Source: Parahoeflea alexandrii (GTDB lineage: Bacteria; Pseudomonadota; Alphaproteobacteria; Rhizobiales; Rhizobiaceae). From it: a stretch of DNA of 64,000 nt. Of this stretch, positions 50,813-60,337 are shown piece by piece (within the stretch, counting starts at the first letter, position 1; every line of letters starts with the position of its first letter). The position numbers and the translations under genes are program-made. The stretch lies in the NCBI RefSeq assembly GCF_027214025.1, contig NZ_JAPWHB010000004.1, positions 62,001 through 126,000 on the forward strand, read 5' to 3'. Below the pieces are notes generated by a model, which saw only the letters and a program-made list of their open reading frames with translations, had not been told where the DNA came from and made no database searches.

Positions 50813-51792
50813 TGCCCCGCCACCTCGCGCGGCTTGTAGGCGCCCTCGAGCAGCCGGATGGAAGCCGCATCGAGCTTCACGTCGAGCGCGCCGATTGCCT
50901 CTTCAAGCTGGCCGATCTTGGTGGCGCCGACGATCGGTGATGTGACGTAGGGCTTGGACAGCACCCAGGCATAGGCCACCTGCGCCGGCTTGACGCCGAG
51001 CTTGGCGGAGACCTTCTCGACTCGGCCCAGGATGGCGTAGTCCTGCGCCGAGCCGAAATAGCCCTGCGCCATTTTGTCGGTGGCGGCCCGGTTTGTCGCC
51101 TGCCCGTCCTTGGGCCTATTGCCCGCCAGGAACCCGCGCGCGATCGGTGACCAGGGCACCACGCCCACCCCTTCCGATGCGCAATAGGGCATCATCTCGC
51201 GCTCTTCCTCGCGATAGGCCAGATTGTAGAAATTCTGCATGGCGACGAAGGGTTGGTAGCCCCGCGCCTTCTGCATCTCGCGCAACTTGGCGAACTGCCA
51301 GGCCCACATCGACGATGCCGCCACATAACGCACCTTGCCAGCCTGGATGACCGCTTCGAGGGCCGCGAGCATCTCCTCGTGCTCGGTCTCGGGATCGAGC
51401 CGGTGGATATAGAGCAGGTCGACATAATCCATGCCGAGACGGCCGAGCGACTGGTCGACCTGATCGAAAATGTGCTTGCGCGACAACCCGCGGTCATTCG
51501 GCCGGCCATCGCTCATCCGTAAGCCCACCTTGGTCGCCACCACGATCTCGTCGCGCCGCGCATAGGTCTTCAGCGCCTTGCCGGTGATCCTCTCGGAATC
51601 ACCGTAATTGTAGTGGTTCGCCGTATCGAAGAAATTGATCCCGCTCTCGACCGCCTTGCGGAAGAACGGCTGCGCCTCGTCTTCCGGGATCACCCAGGGA
51701 TGCGTCGGCCCGCCCGGCGTGCCGTAACTCATGCAGCCGAGGCACAGCGGCGAAACCTTCAGGCCTGTCTTTCCCAGCCGGACGTAATCCAT
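50806..51792 (-). CDS. Aldo/keto reductase
   Basis: NADPH-dependent oxidoreductase of the AKR superfamily, TIM barrel. 328 residues, start ATG 51792 with AGGAGAAGGCAC before it. Catalytic tetrad visible: Asp56 and Tyr61 (FFDTANHYNYGDSE), Lys88 (VVATKVG) and His130 (LLYIHRLD). C-terminal cofactor text SPIVGATKIGQLEEAIGAL. It looks like the general stress/aldehyde-reducing AKR type; substrate unknown. The stop codon falls in a short repeat that resembles a MITE end. Confidence 0.93.
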   Translation of the reverse strand: MDYVRLGKTGLKVSPLCLGCMSYGTPGGPTHPWVIPEDEAQPFFRKAVESGINFFDTANHYNYGDSERITGKALKTYARRDEIVVATKVGLRMSDGRPNDRGLSRKHIFDQVDQSLGRLGMDYVDLLYIHRLDPETEHEEMLAALEAVIQAGKVRYVAASSMWAWQFAKLREMQKARGYQPFVAMQNFYNLAYREEEREMMPYCASEGVGVVPWSPIARGFLAGNRPKDGQATNRAATDKMAQGYFGSAQDYAILGRVEKVSAKLGVKPAQVAYAWVLSKPYVTSPIVGATKIGQLEEAIGALDVKLDAASIRLLEGAYKPREVAGHS

Positions 51793-51853
51793 GTGCCTTC
51801 TCCTGTGTCATTTGAAAATGTGGCGCGACGATAGGCAACCGGCCGGCCCGGGG

Positions 51854-52387
51854 TCAATAGCTGGCGGCGGCGCGTGAAGCCTGGTCGTACTGGCCCGACA
51901 TCACCCGCATCAGCGCCGCGATCTCGCTCACCCGCGCCTCGTCCAGACCAAGTGACTTGACTGACTCAATCAACAGCTTCTCGCGCAGGTCCCGGTAGCG
52001 CAGGCAGAGATCCGCTCCGGCCCGGGTGATCCGCGCCGTCTTTTCCTTGCCTCGGCGGCCCGATTCCACCAGCCCCAGCGCCTCCAGCTTCTTGAGCGCA
52101 TAGGCCACCACATGGGTGTCCTCGATGTTGAACATCATGCACAGTTCCGACTGGCTCTTGTCGCGCTCGCGATGGTTGACCGCATGCAAGATCTGGACTT
52201 CGATGGCCGACAGCCCCTCGCCACCGGCTGCCGCCGTGCACCGGGTGATCCAGCGCTGGAAGGCATTGCTCAGGATCACCAGTCCGAACTCCATTTCGGA
52301 CAGAGCCGGCAGCCCGCCATCGGCCAGGTGCGATGCTGAGACTATCGGGCCGATGGATGCCGCAGCGGTTGATTTCTGTTGAGCCAT
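51854..52387 (-). CDS. MarR-type winged-helix regulator
   Basis: 177 residues from ATG 52387 (MAQQKSTAAASIGPIV); a GTG five codons upstream is possible. Winged helix at about 60-130: LSAIEVQILHAVNHRERDKSQ, SELCMMFNIEDTHVVAYALKKLEALGLVESG and the wing RRGKEKTARITRAGADL. It is divergent from the fused 5-oxoprolinase/hydantoinase gene with a 122-base gap that holds paired promoters and palindromes, so it is the likely local regulator of that gene and of itself. Confidence 0.9.
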   Translation of the reverse strand: MAQQKSTAAASIGPIVSASHLADGGLPALSEMEFGLVILSNAFQRWITRCTAAAGGEGLSAIEVQILHAVNHRERDKSQSELCMMFNIEDTHVVAYALKKLEALGLVESGRRGKEKTARITRAGADLCLRYRDLREKLLIESVKSLGLDEARVSEIAALMRVMSGQYDQASRAAASY

Positions 52388-52404
52388 GGCGATTTCACTC
52401 ACAA

Positions 52405-52471
52405 TTTATCGATAAAATGTTGACGTTATGCCGACAATCGGCATTATACGCAGACCACAATCCGTGTCCAT
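52405..52471. promoter_or_regulatory. Face-to-face promoters with embedded operators (MarR / 5-oxoprolinase)
   Basis: Plus strand: TTGACG at 52420-52425, a 17-base spacer, ATTATA at 52443-52448, reading into the oxoprolinase gene. Minus strand: TGGACA (52470-52465), a 16-base spacer, TATAAT (52448-52443), reading into the regulator. Both use the same -10 bases. The plus spacer contains a perfect 7-3-7 inverted repeat, ATGCCGA-CAA-TCGGCAT (52428-52444). A second perfect palindrome TTTATCGATAAA lies at 52405-52416. Both are good candidates for the regulator's binding sites. Confidence 0.65.
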
Positions 52472-52509
52472 GGCGACAGCCGGGGCGCATTTTTTGAGGA
52501 GCGATTGGC

Positions 52510-55500
52510 ATGAGCGGCGTTTGGGATTTCTGGATCGATCGTGGCGGCACCTTCACCGATGTGGTCGGCCGCGCGCCCGATGGCACGCTGCACCAGCGCA
52601 AGCTTTTGTCGGAAAACCCCGAAGCCTATCCGGACGCCGCCATCCAGGGCATACGCGACCTGCTCGGCATCGATCAGGACAGCCCCATCCCCGCCGATCG
52701 CGTTGGCCACGTCAAGATGGGCACTACGGTCGCCACCAATGCGCTGCTCGAGCGCAAGGGCGACCGCACGGTTCTGGTGATCACCAGGGGCTTCCGCGAC
52801 GCGCTGCGCATCGCCTACCAGGCCCGGCCCGACATCTTCGCCAAGGAAATCATCCTGCCCGAACAGCTCTACGAGCGCGTCATCGAGGTCGACGAGCGCA
52901 CCATGGCCGACGGCAAGGCCGTGCGCGGCGTCGATCTCGAAGCACTTGAGCCGGAACTGGCCAAGGCCCGCGCCGACGGCATCGATTCCGTCGCCGTGGT
53001 GCTGATGCATTCCTGGCAGAACCCCATGCACGAAGCCATCGTCGAGGGTGCCTGCCAACGAGCGGGCTTCTCACAGATCTCGGTGAGCCATCAGGTCTCG
53101 CCGCTGGCCAAGCTGGTCGGCCGCGGCGACACCACCGTGGTCGACGCCTATCTCTCCCCCATCCTCAGGCGCTATGTCGACCGGGTTGCCGGCGTTCTCG
53201 GCGCCACGCCCTCGGGCGAACCCGGGCCGACGCTTCAGTTCATGATGTCTTCGGGCGGGCTCACCGCCGCCGACATGTTCCGCGGCAAGGATGCCATTCT
53301 CTCGGGCCCCGCAGGCGGCGTCGTAGGCATGGTCGAGACCGCAAAGCTCGCCGGCTTCGACAAGGTCATCGGCTTTGACATGGGTGGCACATCCACCGAT
53401 GTCGCCCATTATGACGGCGACTATGAACGCGCTTTCGACACCGAAGTGGCAGGCGTGCGTATCCGCGCACCGATGATGCGCATTCACACCGTGGCTGCCG
53501 GCGGCGGTTCGATCCTGCATTCGGGCGAAGGCCGCTTCCGTGCAGGCCCCGACAGCGCGGGCGCCAATCCCGGCCCGGCCTGCTACCGCCGCGGGGGCCC
53601 GCTGACGGTGACCGACGCCAATGTCATGCTCGGCAAGCTGCAGCCCGATTTCTTCCCCGCCATCTTCGGCCCGGCCCAGGACCAGCCGCTCGATGTCGAT
53701 GCCGTGCGCAAGGAGTTCGAAAACCTGGCCAGGGACCAGCCGGGCAAGAGCGCCGAGGAAATCGCCGAAGGCTTCGTCACCATCGCGGTCGAGAACATGG
53801 CCAACGCCATCAAGAAGATCTCGGTGCAGCGCGGTTATGACGTCACCCGCTACCTGCTCAATTGCTTCGGCGGCGCCGGCGGCCAGCACGCCTGCCTCGT
53901 GGCCGATGCGCTGGGCATGGAGTCGATCCTGATCCACCCCTTCTCGGGCCTGTTGTCGGCCTACGGCATCGGCCTTGCCAGCGTGTTCGCCAGCCGCCAG
54001 CAGGCGCTGATCAAGCCGCTTGACGAAGACAGCCGCACCGACGTCAAGATGCTGATCGACCAGCTCTGCAAGGGGGTCTTCGAGGAACTGGCGATGCAGG
54101 GCGTGCCCGAGGGCGCGATCAGCTGGCGGCCGCTGCTGCAATTGCGCTATGACGGCACCGACACCACCATTCCGGTGGCGTTTTCCGATTTTGATTTTGC
54201 CGCCGCCCGCGGCGAGTTCGAAAAGGCTCACAAGGCCCAGTTCGGCTTCGTCTACGACAACAAGACCGTCATCATCGAGGCGATCTCGGTGGAAGGCATC
54301 GATGATCGCGAAGATCACCGGATCGAACCCGAACACGCGCTCGATCCGGCCGAGATCGCTGACGGGGAAACCCGTCCCGTCTACGCCAGCGGCGAATGGC
54401 ACGAGGCCCGGATCATCCGCCGCGACCGGCTCAGCCCCGGCAACCGCCTCAAGGGCCCGGCGCTGATCATCGAACCCAACCAGACCATCGTCATCGAACC
54501 CGGCTGGGAGGCAACCGTCAACGCCCGCGACCATGTCGTGCTGACCCGCTACGAGAAACTCGACCGGGCGCTGGCGATCGGCGCCGACAAGGCCGACCCG
54601 ATCATGCTCGAGGTGTTCAACAACCTGTTCATGTCGATCGCCGAGCAGATGGGCGTGACGCTGCAGAACACCGCCTATTCGGTCAACATCAAGGAGCGGC
54701 TCGACTTCTCCTGTGCCGTCTTCGACCGCAACGGCGCGCTGGTCGCCAACGCCCCGCATATGCCGGTACACCTGGGCTCGATGGACCGCTCGGTGGAAAC
54801 CATCATCCGCTTGAACGAAGGCGACATCCAGCCCGGCGACGTCTTTGCCTTGAACGCCCCCTACAATGGCGGCACCCACCTTCCCGACATCACCGTGGTC
54901 ACGCCGGTGTTCTCCGACGACGGATCCGAGATCCTGTTCTGGGCGGCCTCGCGCGGTCACCATGCCGATGTCGGCGGCTCGGCACCCGGCTCGATGACGC
55001 CGCTCGCCACCACCGTCGACGAGGAAGGCGTGCTGATCGACAATTTCCGCATCGTCGAGCGCGGCCGCTTCCGCGAGAAGGAACTGATCGAGCTTCTGAC
55101 CGATCACCCCTACCCGGTGCGCAACGTTACCCAGAACGTCGCCGACCTGAAGGCCCAGATCGCCGCCAACGAGAAGGGCGTGGCGGATCTGAGAAAGATG
55201 GTCACGGATTTCGGGCTCGACGTGGTCGAGGCCTATATGGGCCACGTCCAGGACAACGCGGCGGAAAGCGTCGCCCGCGTGATCGAGAGCCTGTCCGACT
55301 GCGAGTACGAATACCCGACCGACACCGGCCAGGTGATAAAGGTGAAGATCTCGGTCGACCGCAAGAAGCGCGAGGCCACCGTCGATTTCACCGGCACGTC
55401 GGACGCGATGGAAAACAACTTCAACGCGCCCGAGCCAGTGGCCCGCGCCGCCGTGCTCTATTGCTTCCGCGTCATGGTGGAAAAGCCGATCCCGATGAAT

Positions 55501-56136
55501 GCCGGCTGCCTCAGGCCGATCCGCATCGTCATCCCCGAAGGCTCGATGCTCAAGCCCGCCTATCCGCGCGCCGTGGTCGCCGGCAATGTCGAGACCTCGC
55601 AGCACGTCACCAACGCCATCTTCGGTGCGCTGGGCGCGCTTGCCAACAGCCAGGGCACGATGAACAACCTGACCTTCGGCAACGACAAGTATCAGTATTA
55701 TGAAACCATCTGCTCGGGTTCGCCAGCCGGCTTTGAGAATTCCGGCCGCGGTTTTGACGGCACGTCGGGCGTTCACACCCACATGACCAACTCGCGGCTC
55801 ACCGACCCGGAAATCCTGGAAATGCGCTTTCCCGTCGAACTCGAGGATTTCCACATCCGCGAAGGCTCGGGCGGCAAGGGCCGGTTCAACGCCGGCGACG
55901 GCACGAAGCGAACCATCCGCTTTCTCGAAAAGATGGATCTGGCGATCCTGTCCTCGCACCGCAACCGCCCGCCGCTCGGCATCGACGGCGGTGGCGAAGG
56001 CCAGGTCGGCATGACCCAGGTGCGCCGCCGCAACGGCCACATCGAAACGCTGAAAGCCTGCGACCAGACCGTGCTAGAAGCCGGCGAGGCCGTGATCCTG
56101 ACCACGCCGACCGCGGGCGGCGCGGGGAAGGCCTGA
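52510..56136 (+). CDS. Fused 5-oxoprolinase / hydantoinase (HyuA-HyuB)
   Basis: ATP-dependent amidohydrolase of the 5-oxoprolinase family, opening the lactam of 5-oxoproline or a related cyclic amide. 1208 residues: the hydantoinase A/oxoprolinase half at about 1-690 ([71 protein letters not shown]) and the hydantoinase B half at about 700-1200 ([60 protein letters not shown]). The single-chain layout resembles eukaryotic OPLAH. Start ATG 52510 after GAGGAGCGATTGGC. It is regulated from a divergent promoter with palindromes and a MarR gene. Confidence 0.94.
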   Translation: MSGVWDFWIDRGGTFTDVVGRAPDGTLHQRKLLSENPEAYPDAAIQGIRDLLGIDQDSPIPADRVGHVKMGTTVATNALLERKGDRTVLVITRGFRDALRIAYQARPDIFAKEIILPEQLYERVIEVDERTMADGKAVRGVDLEALEPELAKARADGIDSVAVVLMHSWQNPMHEAIVEGACQRAGFSQISVSHQVSPLAKLVGRGDTTVVDAYLSPILRRYVDRVAGVLGATPSGEPGPTLQFMMSSGGLTAADMFRGKDAILSGPAGGVVGMVETAKLAGFDKVIGFDMGGTSTDVAHYDGDYERAFDTEVAGVRIRAPMMRIHTVAAGGGSILHSGEGRFRAGPDSAGANPGPACYRRGGPLTVTDANVMLGKLQPDFFPAIFGPAQDQPLDVDAVRKEFENLARDQPGKSAEEIAEGFVTIAVENMANAIKKISVQRGYDVTRYLLNCFGGAGGQHACLVADALGMESILIHPFSGLLSAYGIGLASVFASRQQALIKPLDEDSRTDVKMLIDQLCKGVFEELAMQGVPEGAISWRPLLQLRYDGTDTTIPVAFSDFDFAAARGEFEKAHKAQFGFVYDNKTVIIEAISVEGIDDREDHRIEPEHALDPAEIADGETRPVYASGEWHEARIIRRDRLSPGNRLKGPALIIEPNQTIVIEPGWEATVNARDHVVLTRYEKLDRALAIGADKADPIMLEVFNNLFMSIAEQMGVTLQNTAYSVNIKERLDFSCAVFDRNGALVANAPHMPVHLGSMDRSVETIIRLNEGDIQPGDVFALNAPYNGGTHLPDITVVTPVFSDDGSEILFWAASRGHHADVGGSAPGSMTPLATTVDEEGVLIDNFRIVERGRFREKELIELLTDHPYPVRNVTQNVADLKAQIAANEKGVADLRKMVTDFGLDVVEAYMGHVQDNAAESVARVIESLSDCEYEYPTDTGQVIKVKISVDRKKREATVDFTGTSDAMENNFNAPEPVARAAVLYCFRVMVEKPIPMNAGCLRPIRIVIPEGSMLKPAYPRAVVAGNVETSQHVTNAIFGALGALANSQGTMNNLTFGNDKYQYYETICSGSPAGFENSGRGFDGTSGVHTHMTNSRLTDPEILEMRFPVELEDFHIREGSGGKGRFNAGDGTKRTIRFLEKMDLAILSSHRNRPPLGIDGGGEGQVGMTQVRRRNGHIETLKACDQTVLEAGEAVILTTPTAGGAGKA

Positions 56137-56140
56137 GCCT

Positions 56141-56602
56141 TCAGCCCACCTGCATCAGCCCTGCCCGGAGGTCGGCGGCCGTGGCCGCCAGATCCTCGGG
56201 TGGCGGCATCGGGATCGCCCGATAGGTCACCGTCTCCTCGACGATGTAGCGCCGCGAGGTGACGTCGTCGCCCTTGACCATCGGCACCAGATGGGCGTGG
56301 GCATGCGCCACGTCGCCGCCGGTGAACATCAAAGCCACGCGGGAGACGCCGTAGATCTGCTTCTGCACGCGCGCGATCTTCTGGCCAAGCGCCATGATCT
56401 TCGCCGCCAGAGGATCCGGCAGGTCATCGAAATAGGGGTAATGGGCGCGCGGGATGATCTCCACATGGCCGGGACGGATCGGCCCGATATCGAGGAATGC
56501 CATCAGGTCTTCGTCCTGATGCACCACATGCGCATCAATTTCTCCGCGTCCGATCTTGCAGAAGATGCAGGGCCGGGGCAAACCGTCCAGGTCTCGTGTC
56601 AT
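56141..56602 (-). CDS. HIT family protein
   Basis: Nucleotidyl hydrolase/transferase of the histidine-triad superfamily. Start ATG 56602 (MTRDLDGLPRPCIFCKI); 153 residues. N-terminal CIFCKIGRGEIDAHVVHQDE, GHVEIIPRAHYPYFDDLP, and the active-site triad GGDVAHAHAHLVPM (His-x-His-x-His). The C-terminal part is longer than in the smallest Hint proteins. Convergent with the oxoprolinase, with only four bases between stops. Confidence 0.93.
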   Translation of the reverse strand: MTRDLDGLPRPCIFCKIGRGEIDAHVVHQDEDLMAFLDIGPIRPGHVEIIPRAHYPYFDDLPDPLAAKIMALGQKIARVQKQIYGVSRVALMFTGGDVAHAHAHLVPMVKGDDVTSRRYIVEETVTYRAIPMPPPEDLAATAADLRAGLMQVG

Positions 56603-56681
56603 GGTCCATCTTTTGGAGCGAGGGCAGAGGCGCCGAAAATCGCAAATGTCCCCGAGGATGTAAAGCGCCAACCGGCGCCTG

Positions 56682-58283
56682 TCACGCTGTCTTAAGCAAC
56701 TCCAGTGTCGACGGAGAAATCGGCGCCGGGTCGTCGATCGACATCGGGAAGCGTGCTGCCTGCAGCGCGCAGAACCGCGTACCGGCAAAGGCGCCCTGCA
56801 CGTGGTCGGCTCCGGCATCGCAGGCGCATTTTAGATCTTCCAGGCTGTCGACGCCGCTGAGCGTCACCGGCGTTTCGACGGTCGAGGCAAGCTGCAGGAA
56901 CAGCGTCAGCATCTGCACCAGCCGCTTTTCGCCGGCAAGCGACCGGATGCTGGCGAGATCGAGACGAACGCGGTCGACCGGGAAGGCGCGGACCATCGAC
57001 AGTCCCGCAATGCTTGCCGCAAGCTCGCTCACCGAAATCTTGACGCCCTTCTCGCGCAGGAGCTCGAGGTTGCCGAGCACGATGGCGCCCTCGGTGCTGG
57101 TCGCATTGGATTCCACGTCCAGAACCAGGCGGCCCGCATCGAAGCCGGCAGCGTCGATTAAGGCAATCACCGAAGCCGCATACCCGGGATCGCGAAGCTG
57201 CACGGCGGAGACCGGAAGGGTGATGTCGGCCTTTTCGGTCCAGCCGCTCGCATCCTTGAGCGCCCGTTCAAGCATCCATTTGCCAAGCGGCAGGATCAGC
57301 CCGCTGGTTTCGGCCATCGCCATGAACTGTTTCTGGGCCAGGTCACCCTCCTCGGGATGGGTCCAGCGCACCTCCACCGTAAACCCGCAGACAGACAGGG
57401 TGCCGGCCTTCACCACCGGCCGGTAGTCGAGATGGAACTCGCCCCTGGCGATCCCATTGCGCATGTCCGCTTCCATCCGCTGGCGCTTGCGCTGCTCGCT
57501 TTCCATGTCATGGGTAAAGAAGCTGTGGCTCGTACCCGGTTTCTCCTTGGCGTGATAAAGCGCAAGATCTGCGCGCTTGAGCAGTTCCGAGAGTGTCACC
57601 GCGCCGCCCTCAGACATCGCGAAGCCGATGCTGCCGGCGGTGTCGATCAAGCCAAATGGGCTTTCCACCGGACGGAACACGAACGACGCCAGGCCGTCGC
57701 AGAAGCTTGAAATGGTTTTCGCGCCGGGCGCGTCTTCCCAGAGAAGAACGAATTCGTCGCCGCCCAGGCGGTAGACCCGCTGGCCGGCCTTGCAATAGGC
57801 CTGCAGACGCTCGGCCAGCACCTTGAGCACCAGGTCGCCGGCCGCGTGGCCCATCGTGTCGTTGATGTACTTGAACCGGTCGAGATCAAACAGCAACAGC
57901 GCCACCGGAACCGACTGGTTCCTCCTGCGGGCGATGATCCGCTCCACGTCCTCGCTCAACGCATGGCGATTGCGCAACCCTGTCAGGCTGTCGTGATAGG
58001 CTGCCTGACGCAACTGCTCGGTGGCCGCCCGCTCGCTCTGGATCTGCCGTGCCAGCCGGTCATGGCGATAGCCCAGGCCGGCAACGAGCGCGGCAAAGCA
58101 CAGCGGAGCCGCGACGGCTGCCAGGCCGAACGGACTGGTGAGAAATACATAGCCCGCATGCGCCATACTGGCACCCGCAAGGACTTCACTGGCAATAGCC
58201 GCCAGCGGCGCAACTATGGCCATAACCAAACCAGCGATTGCATATCGCCTGAAAGCGTTTGGTACATACGAATTCAGCATCAT
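56682..58283 (-). CDS. GGDEF protein with a degenerate EAL domain
   Basis: 533 residues, ATG 58283 with AGGAGATTTTGGC before it. Two N-terminal membrane segments (about 13-35 and 45-68), then GGDEF: AYHDSLTGLRNRHALSEDV, FDLDRFKYINDTMGH, YRLGGDEF near residue 177, an intact cyclase signature. The EAL half has lost its motifs: EVR stands for EAL (GFTVEVRW), LDVESN for LEITE, SVSELAASIAG for the DDFGxG loop, and RLDLASI for the KIDRSFV lysine motif. It is therefore probably a diguanylate cyclase with a non-catalytic EAL domain that may bind c-di-GMP or a partner, if anything. Confidence 0.9.
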   Translation of the reverse strand: MMLNSYVPNAFRRYAIAGLVMAIVAPLAAIASEVLAGASMAHAGYVFLTSPFGLAAVAAPLCFAALVAGLGYRHDRLARQIQSERAATEQLRQAAYHDSLTGLRNRHALSEDVERIIARRRNQSVPVALLLFDLDRFKYINDTMGHAAGDLVLKVLAERLQAYCKAGQRVYRLGGDEFVLLWEDAPGAKTISSFCDGLASFVFRPVESPFGLIDTAGSIGFAMSEGGAVTLSELLKRADLALYHAKEKPGTSHSFFTHDMESEQRKRQRMEADMRNGIARGEFHLDYRPVVKAGTLSVCGFTVEVRWTHPEEGDLAQKQFMAMAETSGLILPLGKWMLERALKDASGWTEKADITLPVSAVQLRDPGYAASVIALIDAAGFDAGRLVLDVESNATSTEGAIVLGNLELLREKGVKISVSELAASIAGLSMVRAFPVDRVRLDLASIRSLAGEKRLVQMLTLFLQLASTVETPVTLSGVDSLEDLKCACDAGADHVQGAFAGTRFCALQAARFPMSIDDPAPISPSTLELLKTA

Positions 58284-58511
58284 GCCAAAATCTCCTGTTC
58301 CGAAGACCAGATGCGCCCCCAGAACTTAATAAAAAGTCACCACGGGATTGCTGTGGTAAACACCGGATTGACGGCATTTTTCAAAATTTAAGCTTTTGTC
58401 AGTAAACAAGGGGAGAGCACCGCCGCGGCGGCGTCCCGGACGGAATGCGACCGCCGACCAGAATCAGCTAAATAGCTGATATAAAACAATTATCTTCCAG
58501 AAGGCCCCTTT

Positions 58512-59447
58512 ATGCACAGCCGTAAGACAGTATTAACGCTACCAACGCTTAGTTTTCCGTTGCGGCACAAGCTGGCGCGGCGGGCAAGATCCGGATCGGG
58601 TGCGCTGCCTGTTCTGTCGGCTCTGTTGCTGGCGGCAGTCACCGGCCTGTCCGGTTGCAGTTCGACCAGCCTCGAGGACGGACTGCAACCGATAGGAGGC
58701 GCCAGCAAGCAGGCGGCGCAATCGGCCAGACCGGACGTCAAGAAGCTCGACCCGCCAGGCAACGGCCGCTACGGCGACCGCAAGCCGGTCGATTTCGGCA
58801 AGTATCACCCCGACCGTTATCCGGTCCACGGCATCGATGTCTCCAAATGGCAGGGCGACATCAACTGGAACGAGGTCCGCCGCGCTGGTACAGCCTTCGT
58901 CTTCATCAAGGCGACCGAAGGCGGCGACCACAATGACAGCCGCTTTCCGGAATACTGGCGTGGCGCCCGCGCCGCCGGCATTCCGCATGCGCCCTACCAT
59001 TTCTATTATTTCTGCCGCCCGGCACGCGAGCAGGCCGAATGGTTCATCGCCAACGTGCCGCGTGAATCGGTTCAGATGCCGCCCGTCCTCGATGTCGAGT
59101 GGAACCACGCCTCCAAGACCTGCACAACGAGGCCGGATCCCGAAACCGTGCGCATCGAGATGAAGGTCTGGATGGACATCGTCGGCCGCCATTACGGCAA
59201 GCGCCCGATCATCTACACGCCGGTCGATTTCCACCGCGAAAACCTCGACGGCCATTTCCAGAACTACCAGTTCTGGCTCCGCTCGGTCGCCGCCCATCCG
59301 CAGGAGATCTACCCCGACCATCCCTGGACCTTCTGGCAATACACCGGCACCGGCATGATGGACGGCATCAAGGGCGATACCGACATCAACGCCTTCGCCG
59401 GCAGCAAGAGCCAGTGGGAAGCCTGGCTGAGGAAATACGCGCGGTGA
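58512..59447 (+). CDS. GH25 lysozyme-like lipoprotein
   Basis: N-acetylmuramidase family GH25, cutting the MurNAc-GlcNAc bond. 311 residues. Basic N-terminus, hydrophobic segment (31-46) and lipobox LSGC with Cys49, so likely a periplasmic lipoprotein. Catalytic text: YPVHGIDVSKWQGDINW, FVFIKATEGGDHND, PYHFYYFCRPAREQAEWF and PPVLDVEWNH with the active Asp/Glu, then DHPWTFWQYTGTG. The start ATG 58512 follows AGAAGGCCCCTTT. Divergent from the degenerate GGDEF-EAL gene. Confidence 0.93.
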   Translation: MHSRKTVLTLPTLSFPLRHKLARRARSGSGALPVLSALLLAAVTGLSGCSSTSLEDGLQPIGGASKQAAQSARPDVKKLDPPGNGRYGDRKPVDFGKYHPDRYPVHGIDVSKWQGDINWNEVRRAGTAFVFIKATEGGDHNDSRFPEYWRGARAAGIPHAPYHFYYFCRPAREQAEWFIANVPRESVQMPPVLDVEWNHASKTCTTRPDPETVRIEMKVWMDIVGRHYGKRPIIYTPVDFHRENLDGHFQNYQFWLRSVAAHPQEIYPDHPWTFWQYTGTGMMDGIKGDTDINAFAGSKSQWEAWLRKYAR

Positions 59448-59523
59448 ACCGGAGCGTGTTTCGCCGCGCGCTGTTCCGGCCTAAGCTGTAAGCCTACCGA
59501 TATCGCAGGAGACAGAGACCGGA

Positions 59524-60048
59524 ATGCACACCATCGACATCCGTCAGGGCCAGCCAGATGACATAGCCTCTATCGAGAAGCTGTATCCGGCGGCCTTCCC
59601 GGAGGAGGATCTGCTGCCGCTGGTCCGGCAATTGCTCGCGGAAGAACCCGGCATCCTCTCGCTGGTCGCAGAAGCCGGCGATGCGATGGCCGGCCACATC
59701 CTTTTCACCCTCTGCGCAATCACCGGCAGTGACGCCAGGGCCGCCCTGCTCGCTCCGCTCGGCGTTGCGCCCCAGTGGCAGCGCAAGGGAATCGGCTCGT
59801 CCCTGATCCGTGAAGGGCTGAACCGGCTCAAGCGGGACGGCGTGGCCTATGTCTATGTGCTCGGCGATCCCGCCTATTACGGGCGGAGCGGCTTCAGGAC
59901 GGAAACCGGCGTCACCCCGCCCTACCCTCTCCCGGAAGAGTACCGCGATGCCTGGCAATCGCTCAGCCTGGGATCGGTGCTGCCGCCGGATCACGGAACC
60001 CTCGTTCTGCCGAAGGTATGGATGCAACCGGCATTGTGGGGGCCGTGA
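59524..60048 (+). CDS. GNAT family N-acetyltransferase
   Basis: 174 residues, start ATG 59524 after GGAGACAGAGACCGGA. Acetyl-CoA binding text LLAPLGVAPQWQRKGIGSSLI (motif A, RKGIGSSL) and VLGDPAYYGRSGFRTETG typical of the YhbS-like subgroup. It follows the GH25 gene by 76 bases on the same strand, so it may share its transcript. Acceptor substrate unknown. Confidence 0.92.
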   Translation: MHTIDIRQGQPDDIASIEKLYPAAFPEEDLLPLVRQLLAEEPGILSLVAEAGDAMAGHILFTLCAITGSDARAALLAPLGVAPQWQRKGIGSSLIREGLNRLKRDGVAYVYVLGDPAYYGRSGFRTETGVTPPYPLPEEYRDAWQSLSLGSVLPPDHGTLVLPKVWMQPALWGP

Positions 60049-60337
60049 CTGGCGGCCTAACCACTCCCCTTCGCATCCTGACGTCCTGATCGGGCGACCA
60101 CATTACTGATTGCCGTTCATCTGCACGCGGTCACATGTTCGCGCGACCGCAGAACTTCTCTTGAAGAATTCGGCAATTCATATCATTATACCAAGAACAT
60201 TTTTACGAAATGATATTCAATCAGGCACCAGGTACGGGCGAGACTACTTCAGAAGGCTGCAACGATACAATAAAGGAATACTATTTCACATCTGCCCGAT
60301 ACCGTACATTCGTTCAACCGGGAGGCTAGACACGATC
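60049..60337 (+). promoter_or_regulatory. AT-rich leader upstream of the hydrolase-caspase gene
   Basis: No gene supported. Base composition drops sharply from about 60150 compared with the flanks. TTGAAG (60161-60166), 17 bases, CATTAT (60184-60189) is a weak candidate promoter. ATATCATT (60180-60187) and AATGATAT (60209-60216) form an inverted repeat that overlaps it. The frame of the next gene is open back to 60110, but a strong GGGAGG stands before ATG 60338, so the leader is taken as untranslated. Confidence 0.4.

Noticed and set aside
53071-56040. Open frame of 989 codons on the minus strand
   Set aside because: It is the mirror of the 5-oxoprolinase gene. The text is His/Asp/Arg-rich without domains, as expected opposite a GC-rich gene; the plus-strand protein has full family motifs.
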